Of a stretch of DNA of 64,000 nucleotides, positions 53,880 to 61,979 are shown in pieces. The notes beneath the pieces are model-generated. The model was given only the letters and a program-made list of their open reading frames with translations, had not been told where the DNA came from and searched no databases. This DNA is from Oryzisolibacter propanilivorax. GTDB lineage: Bacteria; Pseudomonadota; Gammaproteobacteria; Burkholderiales; Burkholderiaceae_C. Location: positions 1-64,000 of the forward strand of contig NZ_FNHP01000002.1 of the NCBI RefSeq assembly GCF_900103645.1, written 5' to 3'. Position 1 is the stretch's first letter. Every line of letters begins with the position of its first letter. A program made the translations under genes and the position numbers.

Positions 53880-54803
53880 ATGAGCGTGCAAACGCCTGCC
53901 ATGCAGGACAAGGTCGTCGTCGTCACCGGCGCGGGCAACGGCATCGGACGCGCGGTGGCGCTGCTGCTGGGCCAGCAGGGGGCCCGCGTGGTGGTCAACG
54001 ATCTGGGCTCCAGCGGCAGCGGCGAAGGCGCCGATGCCGGCCCGGCGCAGCGCGTGGCCGACGAGATCACCGCCGCCGGCGGCAGCGCCGTGGCCAACAC
54101 CGACAGCGTGGCCACCCCGGAAGGCGCCAACGCCATCATCCAGACGGCCATCGAGCGCTTCGGGCGCATCGACGGCGTGGTGAACAACGCCGGCATCCTG
54201 CGCGACCGCATGTTCCACAAGATGAACCGCGAGGAGTGGCAGTCGGTCATCGACGTGCACCTGCACGGCAGCTACTTTGTCAGCCGCGCCGCCGCGCCCT
54301 ATTTCAAGGACCAAGGCGGCGGCGCCTATGTGCACATGACCTCCACCTCGGGGCTGATCGGCAACTACGGCCAGGCCAACTACGCCGCCGCCAAACTGGG
54401 CATCGCCGCGCTGTCGCGCTCCATCGCGCTGGACATGTCGCGCTACCACGTGCGCTCCAACTGCATCGCGCCGTTCGCCTGGAGCCGCCTGATCGGGACG
54501 CTGCCCAGCGAGACCGAGGCGGAAAAGCAGCGCCTGGCGCGCATGCAGTCCATGAAGCCCGAGCAGGTGGCGCAGGTGGCGGCGTTCCTGCTGAGCGACG
54601 CCGCACGCGACGTGACCGGCCAGATCCTGGCGGTACGCGGCAACGAGGTCATGGTCATGAGCCAGCCGCGGCCTGTGGCCTCGGTGCACAGCGCCGGCGG
54701 CTGGGACGCGCAGTCGCTGTCCGAGCGCGCCCTGCCGGCGCTGCGGCGCGCCTTCACGCCGCTGGAGCGCTCGCCGGACGTGTTCAACTGGGACCCGGTC
54801 TGA
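53880..54803 (+). CDS. Short-chain dehydrogenase/reductase, MFE-2 hydroxyacyl-CoA dehydrogenase-like
   Basis: This 307-residue NAD(P)-dependent oxidoreductase has the cofactor motif VVVTGAGNGIGRAVALLLG (about residues 12-30), VVVNDLGSSGSG, NNAGILRDRMF, and the catalytic Y-x3-K in NYAAAKLGIAAL. The VVNDLG and GILRDR segments and the C-terminal extension resemble the dehydrogenase part of peroxisomal MFE-2, which oxidises (3R)-hydroxyacyl-CoA. It lies 6 bp before a double-hotdog hydratase, the second MFE-2 function. Confidence 0.88.
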   Translation: MSVQTPAMQDKVVVVTGAGNGIGRAVALLLGQQGARVVVNDLGSSGSGEGADAGPAQRVADEITAAGGSAVANTDSVATPEGANAIIQTAIERFGRIDGVVNNAGILRDRMFHKMNREEWQSVIDVHLHGSYFVSRAAAPYFKDQGGGAYVHMTSTSGLIGNYGQANYAAAKLGIAALSRSIALDMSRYHVRSNCIAPFAWSRLIGTLPSETEAEKQRLARMQSMKPEQVAQVAAFLLSDAARDVTGQILAVRGNEVMVMSQPRPVASVHSAGGWDAQSLSERALPALRRAFTPLERSPDVFNWDPV

Positions 54804-54809
54804 AACGCC

Positions 54810-55703
54810 ATGGCCATCGACTATGACCGCCTGCGCCGCTGGGCCATCCCCGACCAGCGCAACCGCTATGGCCAGGACGACTGCATCCGCTACGCCCTGA
54901 GCCTGGGCATGGGCGCCGACCCGCTGGACGCGCTCGACCTGCCCTTTGTGTACGAGGGCGCGCGCGCCGACGCCCCGATGCCGGTCATGCCGACGCTGCT
55001 CTCGGTGGTCGGCGCGCCGGGTGCCTGGGCCACCGACCCAGGCACCGGCATCGACTGGATGCAGATCCTGCACGGCGAGCACCGCATGCGCTTCCATGCG
55101 CCGCTGCCGCCCGCTGCCGAGGTGCTGAGCCGCACCCAGGTCTGCCGCGTGGTGGACAAGGGCGCCGGCCGCGGCGCGCTGGTGGTGACCGAGCGGCAGG
55201 TGAGCGACGCGGCCAGTGGCCGGCCGCTGGCGACCGTGGAGCATGTGTCGTTCTGCCGCGCTGACGGCGGCTTCGCCACCCCCGGCCAGCCCGGCGACGC
55301 GGCGCTGCCGGCGCTGCCGGCGCTGCCGCAGCGCCCAGCCGACCTGTCCTGGGACATGCCGACGCTGGCCAGCGCCGCGCTGCTGTACCGCCTGAACGGC
55401 GACCGCAACCCGATCCACGCCTCACCCGAGGCGGCGCGCAGCGCCGGCTTCGAGCGTCCCATCCTGCACGGCCTGTGCACCTTCGGCATGGCCGCACGCG
55501 CCCTGGTGCGGCTGGCCTGTGGCAACGACCCGGCGCGCCTGGCCAGCATCGCCGCGCGCTTTTCGGCGCCGGTGGTGCCGGGCGACACCCTGACCGCCCA
55601 GCTGTGGCACGAGGGCGGCGACGCCTGGCGCTTCGCCGTCTGGGCGCGCGAGCGCCAGTGCATGGTGCTCAGCCACGGCACGGCCGAGGTGCTGCCCGCC
55701 TGA
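54810..55703 (+). CDS. Double-hotdog enoyl-CoA hydratase 2 (MaoC-like)
   Basis: This 297-residue protein has two hotdog halves. The second carries the hydratase 2 signature YRLNGDRNPIHASPEAARSA, with catalytic Asp and His, followed by FERPILHGLCTFG. The first half (about residues 1-150) is a non-catalytic substrate-binding hotdog, as in MFE-2 hydratases and bacterial (R)-specific hydratases. It adds water to 2-enoyl-CoA to give the (3R)-hydroxyacyl-CoA, which the neighbouring SDR would oxidise. The gap to the SDR gene is 6 bp. Confidence 0.88.
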   Translation: MAIDYDRLRRWAIPDQRNRYGQDDCIRYALSLGMGADPLDALDLPFVYEGARADAPMPVMPTLLSVVGAPGAWATDPGTGIDWMQILHGEHRMRFHAPLPPAAEVLSRTQVCRVVDKGAGRGALVVTERQVSDAASGRPLATVEHVSFCRADGGFATPGQPGDAALPALPALPQRPADLSWDMPTLASAALLYRLNGDRNPIHASPEAARSAGFERPILHGLCTFGMAARALVRLACGNDPARLASIAARFSAPVVPGDTLTAQLWHEGGDAWRFAVWARERQCMVLSHGTAEVLPA

Positions 55704-55742
55704 CCCGCGACCCCTACCCCAGACGCTTTCCCCCGATTCACC

Positions 55743-57317
55743 ATGTCCACCCTGCCCGCCGATTCCCCTCCGCTGTCGCCGCTGGCGCGGCACGCCCGCC
55801 GCGACCCCGACGGCGTGGCCTACCGCCTGGAGCCTTCGGGCCGCTGCGTGACCTGGCGCGCACTGGAGCAGCGCTCGCGCCAGCTGGGCGCCGCCCTGCA
55901 CGCCGCCGGCCTGCGTCCTGGCGACGGCATCGCGCTGATGCTGGAGAACCACCCGCGCTACTTCGAGATCCTGTGGGCGGCGCAGCGCAGCGGCTTGTAC
56001 TACACCCCCGTCAGCCGGCACCTGAAGACGGACGAGCTGGCGCACATCGTGCGCGACTGCGGCGCGAAGATGCTGTTTTGCTCGGCGCAGACGCTGCATG
56101 ACCTGGACGAGCCGGCCCTGCGCGCGCTGCCGGCGCAGTGCGTGCTGCTGGACGCGCCGCCACGCGCGGGCTTCCTCGACTACGAGTCGCTGCTGGCCGC
56201 GCAGGACGCCGACGTGGCGCTCGACGAGAGCATCGAGGGACTGGACTTTTGCTATTCCTCCGGGACCACCGGCCTGCCCAAGGGCATCAAGCGGCCGCTG
56301 GCCGAGGCCGGCAAGCATTTCGCCGGCAAGGGCGACGCGCGCACGCACTGGAAGGACTTCGACGAGCAGTCGGTCTACCTGTCCACCGCGCCCTTCTACC
56401 ACACGGCCCCGGTGCGCTGGAACCTGGCGGTGATGCGCGCCGGCGGCCAGTGCGTGCTGCTGGAGAAATTCGACGCCGAGCTGGCGCTGCAGGCCATCGA
56501 GCGCTTTCGCGTCACGCATGGCCAATGGGTGCCGACCATGTTCATCCGCCTGCTGCGCCTGCCCGAAACGACGCGCGCGCGCTACGACCTGTCCAGCATG
56601 CGCTATGCCATCCACGCCGCCGCGCCCTGCCCCGCGGCCGTGAAGGAGCAGATGATCGACTGGTGGGGTCCGATCGTGTACGAGTACTACAGCGGCACCG
56701 AGCTGGTCGGGCGCACCTCGCTGGACTCGCACGAATGGCTGCGCCACCAGGGCTCGGTCGGGCGCGCCGAGATCGGGCAGGTGCACATCGTCGATGCCGA
56801 CGGGCGCGAGCTGGGCCCGGGCGAGGACGGCGTGGTGTACTTTTCCGGCGGGCCGCGCTTCGCCTATCACCACGACCCGGAAAAGACCGCCCAGGCCTAC
56901 AACGACCGCGGCTGGGCCACCTATGGCGACATCGGTCATCTGGACGCCGACGGCTACCTGTACCTGACCGACCGGCTGGCCAACACCATCGTCTCGGGCG
57001 GCGTGAACATCTACCCGCAGGAAGCCGAGAACGTGCTGCAGGGCCATCCGGCGGTGGCCGACGTGGCGGTGATCGGCGTGCCCAACGCCGAGTTCGGCGA
57101 GGAGGTCAAGGCGGTAGTGCAGCTGCAGCCCGGGCTCCATGGCGATGCGCAACTCGCCGCCGAACTGATCGCCTATTGCCGTGACCGCCTCTCAACCCTC
57201 AAGTGCCCGCGCAGCGTGGATTTTGTTGCGACGCTGCCGCGCGCCGAGTCCGGCAAGCTGCTCAAGCGCCTGGTCAAGGCGCAGTACTGGGATGGCGCCA
57301 GCCGCATCACGCACTGA
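55743..57317 (+). CDS. Acyl-CoA synthetase (AMP-forming)
   Basis: This 524-residue cytosolic ligase makes an acyl-CoA from an acid, ATP and CoA. It has the P-loop FCYSSGTTGLPKGIKRPL (about residues 168-185), YEYYSGTELVGRTSLDS, YGDIGHLDADGYLYLTDR and the C-terminal catalytic lysine in LPRAESGKLLKRLVK. SGGVNIYPQEAENVL is typical of FadD/cyclohexanecarboxylate-ligase-like members. It probably activates the acid taken up through this block. It sits between the hydratase 2 gene and an acyl-CoA dehydrogenase gene, all on one strand. Confidence 0.9.
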   Translation: MSTLPADSPPLSPLARHARRDPDGVAYRLEPSGRCVTWRALEQRSRQLGAALHAAGLRPGDGIALMLENHPRYFEILWAAQRSGLYYTPVSRHLKTDELAHIVRDCGAKMLFCSAQTLHDLDEPALRALPAQCVLLDAPPRAGFLDYESLLAAQDADVALDESIEGLDFCYSSGTTGLPKGIKRPLAEAGKHFAGKGDARTHWKDFDEQSVYLSTAPFYHTAPVRWNLAVMRAGGQCVLLEKFDAELALQAIERFRVTHGQWVPTMFIRLLRLPETTRARYDLSSMRYAIHAAAPCPAAVKEQMIDWWGPIVYEYYSGTELVGRTSLDSHEWLRHQGSVGRAEIGQVHIVDADGRELGPGEDGVVYFSGGPRFAYHHDPEKTAQAYNDRGWATYGDIGHLDADGYLYLTDRLANTIVSGGVNIYPQEAENVLQGHPAVADVAVIGVPNAEFGEEVKAVVQLQPGLHGDAQLAAELIAYCRDRLSTLKCPRSVDFVATLPRAESGKLLKRLVKAQYWDGASRITH

Positions 57318-57333
57318 CATACAGGAACCGCCC

Positions 57334-58494
57334 ATGACCACGACCACCCCTTCTCCGGCGCCCGCGCGCCCCCTGTTCGATGCCGACCACGAGCTGTACC
57401 GCTCCAGCGTCGCGCGCTTCATCGCCGAGCGCATCACGCCGTTCCATGCCGAGTGGGAGCGCGAAGGCCAGGTGCCGCGCCAGCTGTGGCGCGACGCCGG
57501 CAGCGCCGGACTGCTGCTGCCCGGCATTTCCGATGACTATGGCGGCGGTGGGGGCGACTTCCTGTTCAGCGCCATCGTGGTCGAGGAGATCGCCCGGGCG
57601 CTGGCCACCGGCGTCACCGGCTTCACCACCCATTCGGAGAATGTCGCGCCATATCTGGCGGAGTTCGGCACCGAGGCGCAAAAGCGCGAGTTCCTGCCCC
57701 TGATGGCCAGCGGCGAGGTGGTCGGTTCGCTGGGCATGACCGAGCCCGGCGCGGGCAGCGACCTGAAGGCCATCCGCACCAGCGCCAAGGCGGTGGACGG
57801 CGGCTTTGAGTTGAGCGGCCAGAAGACCTTCATCACCAACGGCCACCACGCCGACCGCGTGATCGTCTTTGCCAAGACCCGCCCCGAGGCCGGCGCGCGC
57901 GGCATCAGCCTGTTCTGGGTGGACACGCGCAGTCCGGGCTTCTCGCGCGGGCGCGTGCTGGACAAGATCGGCCAGCTGGCGCAGGACACGGCCGAACTGT
58001 TCCTGGACCGGGTCTTCGTGCCGGCCGACATGGTCATCGGCGAGCTCGACGCCGGCTTCGGTTACGCCATGAGCGGCCTGATCCGCGAGCGCCTGCTGAT
58101 CGCGCTGCGCTGCGCCGTGGCGCTGGAGACGGCGCTGCAGTGGACGGTGGATTACGTCAAGCAGCGCCAGGCGTTCGGCAAGGCGCTAATCGACAACCAG
58201 TTCATCCGCTTCCGCCTAGCCGACATCAAGACCCAGGCCTGCGCCACGCGCGCCTTCGTCGATGCCTGCCTGGCGCAGTACCTGCAGGGCACGCTGACCG
58301 CAGACGGCGCCGCCATGGCCAAGCTGTGGGCCAGCGAGGCCACGCGCGCCATCGACGATCTGATGCAGTTCTTCGGCGGCTATGGCTACATGCGCGAATA
58401 CCCCATCGCCCGCGCCTACGCCGATGTGCGGCCCAACCGCATCTACGGCGGCTCGTCGGAAATCATGCGCGAGGTCATCGCGCGCGGCCTGTGA
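57334..58494 (+). CDS. Acyl-CoA dehydrogenase, isovaleryl/long-chain type
   Basis: This 386-residue flavoenzyme has LGMTEPGAGSDLKAIRTSAK, FELSGQKTFITNGHHADRVI, the FAD stretch KQRQAFGKALIDNQFIRFRL and QFFGGYGYMREYPIARAYAD. The C-terminal NRIYGGSSEIMREVIARGL has glycine at the medium-chain catalytic site. A glutamate in SGLIRERLLIALR fits the isovaleryl/long-chain group, which often accepts branched chains. CAGGAACCGCCC precedes the ATG at 57334. It follows the ligase by 16 bp. Confidence 0.9.
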   Translation: MTTTTPSPAPARPLFDADHELYRSSVARFIAERITPFHAEWEREGQVPRQLWRDAGSAGLLLPGISDDYGGGGGDFLFSAIVVEEIARALATGVTGFTTHSENVAPYLAEFGTEAQKREFLPLMASGEVVGSLGMTEPGAGSDLKAIRTSAKAVDGGFELSGQKTFITNGHHADRVIVFAKTRPEAGARGISLFWVDTRSPGFSRGRVLDKIGQLAQDTAELFLDRVFVPADMVIGELDAGFGYAMSGLIRERLLIALRCAVALETALQWTVDYVKQRQAFGKALIDNQFIRFRLADIKTQACATRAFVDACLAQYLQGTLTADGAAMAKLWASEATRAIDDLMQFFGGYGYMREYPIARAYADVRPNRIYGGSSEIMREVIARGL

Positions 58495-58525
58495 GAGCCG
58501 GCACCCCTTCAGGAAAGGCAGTCCC

Positions 58526-59686
58526 ATGAAATCTTCGCTTTCGCGCTCGGTGGCCATCGCCGGCGTGGCCGAGTCCGACCTGGGCAAGGTGCCCGGCCAG
58601 TCGGCGCTGGAGTTGCAGGCGCAGGCCGCCCGGCTGGCGCTGCACGACGCCGGCCTGGCGCTGCGCGACGTGGACGCGGTGTTCGCGCACACCGACGACC
58701 GCTTCGCCAGCCTGCAGCTCTCGGAGTTCCTGGGCATCCAGCCACGCTTCGTGGACTCGACCAACGTCGGCGGCATGTCCAACCTGCTGCACGTGCAGCG
58801 CGCCATGGCGGCGATCCACGCCGGCATGTGCGAGGTGGCGCTCATCACCTACGGCAGCACCCAGCTGTCCGATGGCTCGCGCAAGGGCGGGGCCATGGCC
58901 ACCGAGGGCGCGCACACACCGCGCGGGCAGTTCATCCTGCCCTATGGACAGCTGAGCCCGATCGGCTACTACGCCATGGTGGCGCAGCTGCACATGCACC
59001 GCTATGGCACCACGCCGCGCGACCTGGCGGAGATCGCCGTCGCCGCCCGGCGCTGGGCACAGCTCAACCCCAAGGCCTACCGGCGCGAGGCCACCAGCAT
59101 CGACGAGGTCATGGCCTCGCCGGTGATCGCCGCGCCGCTGCGCCAGCGCGACTGCTGCCTGGTCACCGACGGCGGCGGCGCGATGGTGGTGGTCGCGGCC
59201 GAGCGCGCGCGCGACCTGCGAGCCAAGCCGGTGTACGTGCTGGGCGCGGCCGAATCGCACGTGCACCACTACACGCCGTTCAACACCGACGACTGGCTGG
59301 ACACCGGCGTGGCCGCGACCGCCGAGCAGGCGTTTCGCATGGCCGGCGTGCAGCGCCAGGACATCGACGTGGTGCAGATCTACGACCACTTCACCATCGG
59401 CGTGCTGCAGTCGCTGGAGGAGCTGGGCTTTTGCCAGCGCGGCGAGGGCGGCGCCTTTGTCGCCGACGGGGCGCTGGGCCCGAGCGGGCGCTTTCCCATC
59501 AACACCTCGGGCGGCGGCCTGTCGTACGGCCACCCGGGCATGTTCGGCATGTTCGTCGCCATCGAGGCGGTGCGCCAGCTGCGCGGCGAATGCGGCGAAC
59601 GCCAGCTGCCGCGCGCCGAGCTGGCGCTGTGCCACGCGCCGGGCCTGGTCTTTTCCTGCAACACCACCATGATCCTGGGAGTCTGA
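58526..59686 (+). CDS. Thiolase-fold protein without nucleophilic cysteine, likely retro-aldolase
   Basis: This 386-residue SCP-x/Ltp2-like protein has the thiolase fold (TSGGGLSYGHPGMFGMFVA near residue 330). At the position of the thiolase nucleophile (usually N-x-x-C-S) it reads NVGGMSNLLHVQ (residues 80-91), with no cysteine. Two tyrosines, Y286 in VQIYDHFTIGV and Y334 in GLSYGHP, are spaced like those proposed to act in the steroid side-chain aldolase Ltp2. A DUF35 gene starts one base after its stop codon. A carbon-carbon cleaving retro-aldol reaction on a beta-hydroxyacyl-CoA is therefore more likely than thiolysis. AGGAAAGGCAG supports the start. Confidence 0.8.
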   Translation: MKSSLSRSVAIAGVAESDLGKVPGQSALELQAQAARLALHDAGLALRDVDAVFAHTDDRFASLQLSEFLGIQPRFVDSTNVGGMSNLLHVQRAMAAIHAGMCEVALITYGSTQLSDGSRKGGAMATEGAHTPRGQFILPYGQLSPIGYYAMVAQLHMHRYGTTPRDLAEIAVAARRWAQLNPKAYRREATSIDEVMASPVIAAPLRQRDCCLVTDGGGAMVVVAAERARDLRAKPVYVLGAAESHVHHYTPFNTDDWLDTGVAATAEQAFRMAGVQRQDIDVVQIYDHFTIGVLQSLEELGFCQRGEGGAFVADGALGPSGRFPINTSGGGLSYGHPGMFGMFVAIEAVRQLRGECGERQLPRAELALCHAPGLVFSCNTTMILGV

Positions 59687-59687
59687 G

Positions 59688-60098
59688 ATGAGCGACGCCC
59701 CCCGCCCTCTGCCTCAACCCACCGACCTGACGCGGCCCTACTGGCAGGCCGCCGCGCGCGGCGAGCTGCTGCTGCAGCACTGTCCGGACTGCCAGCGCTG
59801 GCAGTTCTACCCGCGCCCTTTCTGCCTGCACTGCGAGTCTGGCGCGGTGCAGTGGCGCGCTGCCAGCGGCCTGGGGCGCATCTACACCTACACCGTTAAC
59901 CACCGCGCGCCCAACGCCTTCATGAAGCAGCGCCTGCCCTATGTGGTGGCCATCGTCGAGCTGGACGAGGGCCCGCGCCTGATGGCCAACATCCAGGGCG
60001 ACGCCGCGCTCGACGCGCGCATCGGCAGCCGCGTGCAGGTGCAGTTCGAGCCGGTATCCGAGGAGTTGGCCCTGCCGCAATTCACCTTGCTGGACTGA
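59688..60098 (+). CDS. DUF35 zinc-ribbon/OB-fold protein, partner of the thiolase-like enzyme
   Basis: This 136-residue protein has an N-terminal zinc ribbon (HCPDCQRWQFYPRPFCLHCE, two CxxC pairs at about residues 27-45) and a C-terminal OB-fold (GRIYTYTVNHRAPNAF, YVVAIVELDEGPRLMANIQG). DUF35 proteins serve as obligatory partners of thiolase-like enzymes, for example ChsH2-DUF35 with Ltp2, and of HMG-CoA synthase-type systems in archaea. It starts one base after the thiolase-like gene stop, which supports complex formation. Confidence 0.9.
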   Translation: MSDAPRPLPQPTDLTRPYWQAAARGELLLQHCPDCQRWQFYPRPFCLHCESGAVQWRAASGLGRIYTYTVNHRAPNAFMKQRLPYVVAIVELDEGPRLMANIQGDAALDARIGSRVQVQFEPVSEELALPQFTLLD

Positions 60099-60168
60099 GC
60101 GCGCCGACGCTCACCTTTTCCTGCCCTGCGCTTACCCGCGGTTCATTCATGACAAAGGAGACGACGCT

Positions 60169-61155
60169 ATGCCTGGAGCCTTGAAAACGATACTGCCGCG
60201 CCGCCGCGCCCTGCTGCTGGGAGCCGCCGCCGCGCTCGCGGCCAGCGCGCTGCCCGTGCCTGCCAGCGAAGTGGGCAAGCTGTATGTGGGATTCGCCGCC
60301 GGGGGAGCCACCGACACCCTGGCCCGCCTGATCGCCCCCGCACTGTCGAGCGAACTGGGGCAGACCTTCATCGTGGAAAACGTGCCCGGCGCTTCGGGCA
60401 TGCTCGCCGCCAAGGCCGTGGAGCGCAGCACGCCCCGCCAGCCTGCCTATGTGCTGTACCCGACCATGACCATGCTGGGCAAAGTCCTGGCCGGGCAGCC
60501 CTCCGAGCTGGACAAGCTCACACCCATTTCGCTGCTCTACGAGCAGTTCACGCTGGTGGTGGTCAACCCGCAGGTGCCAGGGCTGGAGAACGTGCGCACG
60601 CTGCAGGACCTGCTGCAGGTCGCCAAGGCCAAGCCCGGCCTGACCTATGGCCCGATGGGCGTGGGCAGTACCGGGCACCTGACCATGGAATGGCTCAACA
60701 GCCTGGCTGGCGTGAAGATGCAAGCCGTGCCGTACAAGGGTGGCGCCCCGGCCATGGCGGACCTGCTGGGCGGCCACATCGGCGTGCTCATCGCCGACTC
60801 CACCGTGGTTGCCCCGCACCTGAACTCGGGCAAGGTGCGGGCCATCGCCGTGAACTACCCGCAGCGCATGGCCTCGCTGCCCGACGTGCCGACCATCCAG
60901 GAGCAGGGCTTCAAGGAGATTGCCGGCGTGCCCTGGGTGGTGCTGGCCGGCCCGCCCGGCATGCCGCAGCAGCAAGCCGCGGCGCTGGCCAAGGCCCTGG
61001 ACAAGGTGCTGGCCCAGCCGGAACTGGTGCAGGCCATGCGCGCGCAGAACGTCGAGCCGCGCAGTTCCAGCCCCAAAGAGGCCACGCAGCTGATGCAGGG
61101 CGACCTGGCGCTGTGGTCGCGCATCATCAAGGACAACCACATCACCAACAACTGA
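60169..61155 (+). CDS. Bug-family substrate-binding protein 4
   Basis: This 328-residue periplasmic protein has an N-terminal signal with a twin-arginine-like RRRALLLGAAAALAASALP, so Tat export is possible. Bug features follow: LYVGFAAGGATDTLARLIAP, GQTFIVENVPGASGMLAAKA, AVPYKGGAPAMADLLGGHIG and WVVLAGPPGMPQQQ. AAAGGAGACGACGCT supports the start. It ends the IclR-associated block. Its ligand loop (AAGGATDT) differs from the other three Bug proteins in the window. Confidence 0.88.
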   Translation: MPGALKTILPRRRALLLGAAAALAASALPVPASEVGKLYVGFAAGGATDTLARLIAPALSSELGQTFIVENVPGASGMLAAKAVERSTPRQPAYVLYPTMTMLGKVLAGQPSELDKLTPISLLYEQFTLVVVNPQVPGLENVRTLQDLLQVAKAKPGLTYGPMGVGSTGHLTMEWLNSLAGVKMQAVPYKGGAPAMADLLGGHIGVLIADSTVVAPHLNSGKVRAIAVNYPQRMASLPDVPTIQEQGFKEIAGVPWVVLAGPPGMPQQQAAALAKALDKVLAQPELVQAMRAQNVEPRSSSPKEATQLMQGDLALWSRIIKDNHITNN

Positions 61156-61234
61156 GGCCGGGGCGCTGCACCGAAGGCGCAACGCGCCGGCGTCCGACAC
61201 CGCCGCCGGCGCCGGCGCCTGGACAATCGCCGGC

Positions 61235-61870
61235 ATGTCCAGCGCACCTCCACCCCGCCAACATTTCTCCATGATCCGCCAGTTCCACCTGGCGGACTGG
61301 TTCACCCTGGGCAACGCGGTGTGCGGCGTGGGCGCGCTGTTCTCCGCCATGACCTACCTGGAAACCGGCGATGAGCGCCATGTGCACTTCGCCGCCGCGC
61401 TGGTGCTGGCAGCGCTGGTGTTCGACGTGCTGGACGGGCGCGTGGCACGCTGGCGGCGCAAGTCCTCGGCCATGGGGCGCGAGCTGGATTCGCTGGCCGA
61501 CGTGATCTCGTTCGGCGTGGCGCCCGCCGTGCTGGCGTACGCCTGCGGCATGCAGGGCCTGTACGACCGCATCGTGCTGGCCTACTTCGTGGCCTGCGGC
61601 GTTTCGCGCCTGGCGCGCTACAACGTCACCGCCGAGGCGCTGGCTGAAGGCTCGGCCTCCGGCAAAGTGAAGTATTTTGAGGGTACGCCCATCCCGACTT
61701 CCATCGTGCTGGTGGCGCTGCTGTCGCTGGCCGCTGCCCTGGGCGCGGTGCGCGATGGCCTGTGGCTGGGCAGCAGCGTGCTGGGCGGCTTCACGCTGCA
61801 TCCGCTGGTGCTGCTGTTCGCGCTGTCAGGCTCGCTGATGATCAGCCGCATCCGCATCCCCAAGCTGTAG
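61235..61870 (+). CDS. pssA: CDP-diacylglycerol-serine O-phosphatidyltransferase-like protein
   Basis: This 211-residue inner-membrane enzyme of the CDP-alcohol phosphatidyltransferase family has the complete signature D-x2-DG-x2-AR-x8-G-x3-D-x3-D (DVLDGRVARW and MGRELDSLAD, about residues 67-93) and five to six hydrophobic segments. The N terminus FHLADWFTLGNAVCGVGALF and length match type II phosphatidylserine synthases. It would make phosphatidylserine for phosphatidylethanolamine. It is not beside psd here; the min genes follow after 109 bp. Confidence 0.85.
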   Translation: MSSAPPPRQHFSMIRQFHLADWFTLGNAVCGVGALFSAMTYLETGDERHVHFAAALVLAALVFDVLDGRVARWRRKSSAMGRELDSLADVISFGVAPAVLAYACGMQGLYDRIVLAYFVACGVSRLARYNVTAEALAEGSASGKVKYFEGTPIPTSIVLVALLSLAAALGAVRDGLWLGSSVLGGFTLHPLVLLFALSGSLMISRIRIPKL

Positions 61871-61979
61871 CTGGCGTTTCTGTTACCAAGAGGCGGCGCG
61901 CGTGCCGCGGCGCGGCCCTGGCTGGCAGGTACACTTTGCCGGTTTCAGCAGCAGCGCCCGCCCCGGGCCTTCCTCCCCC

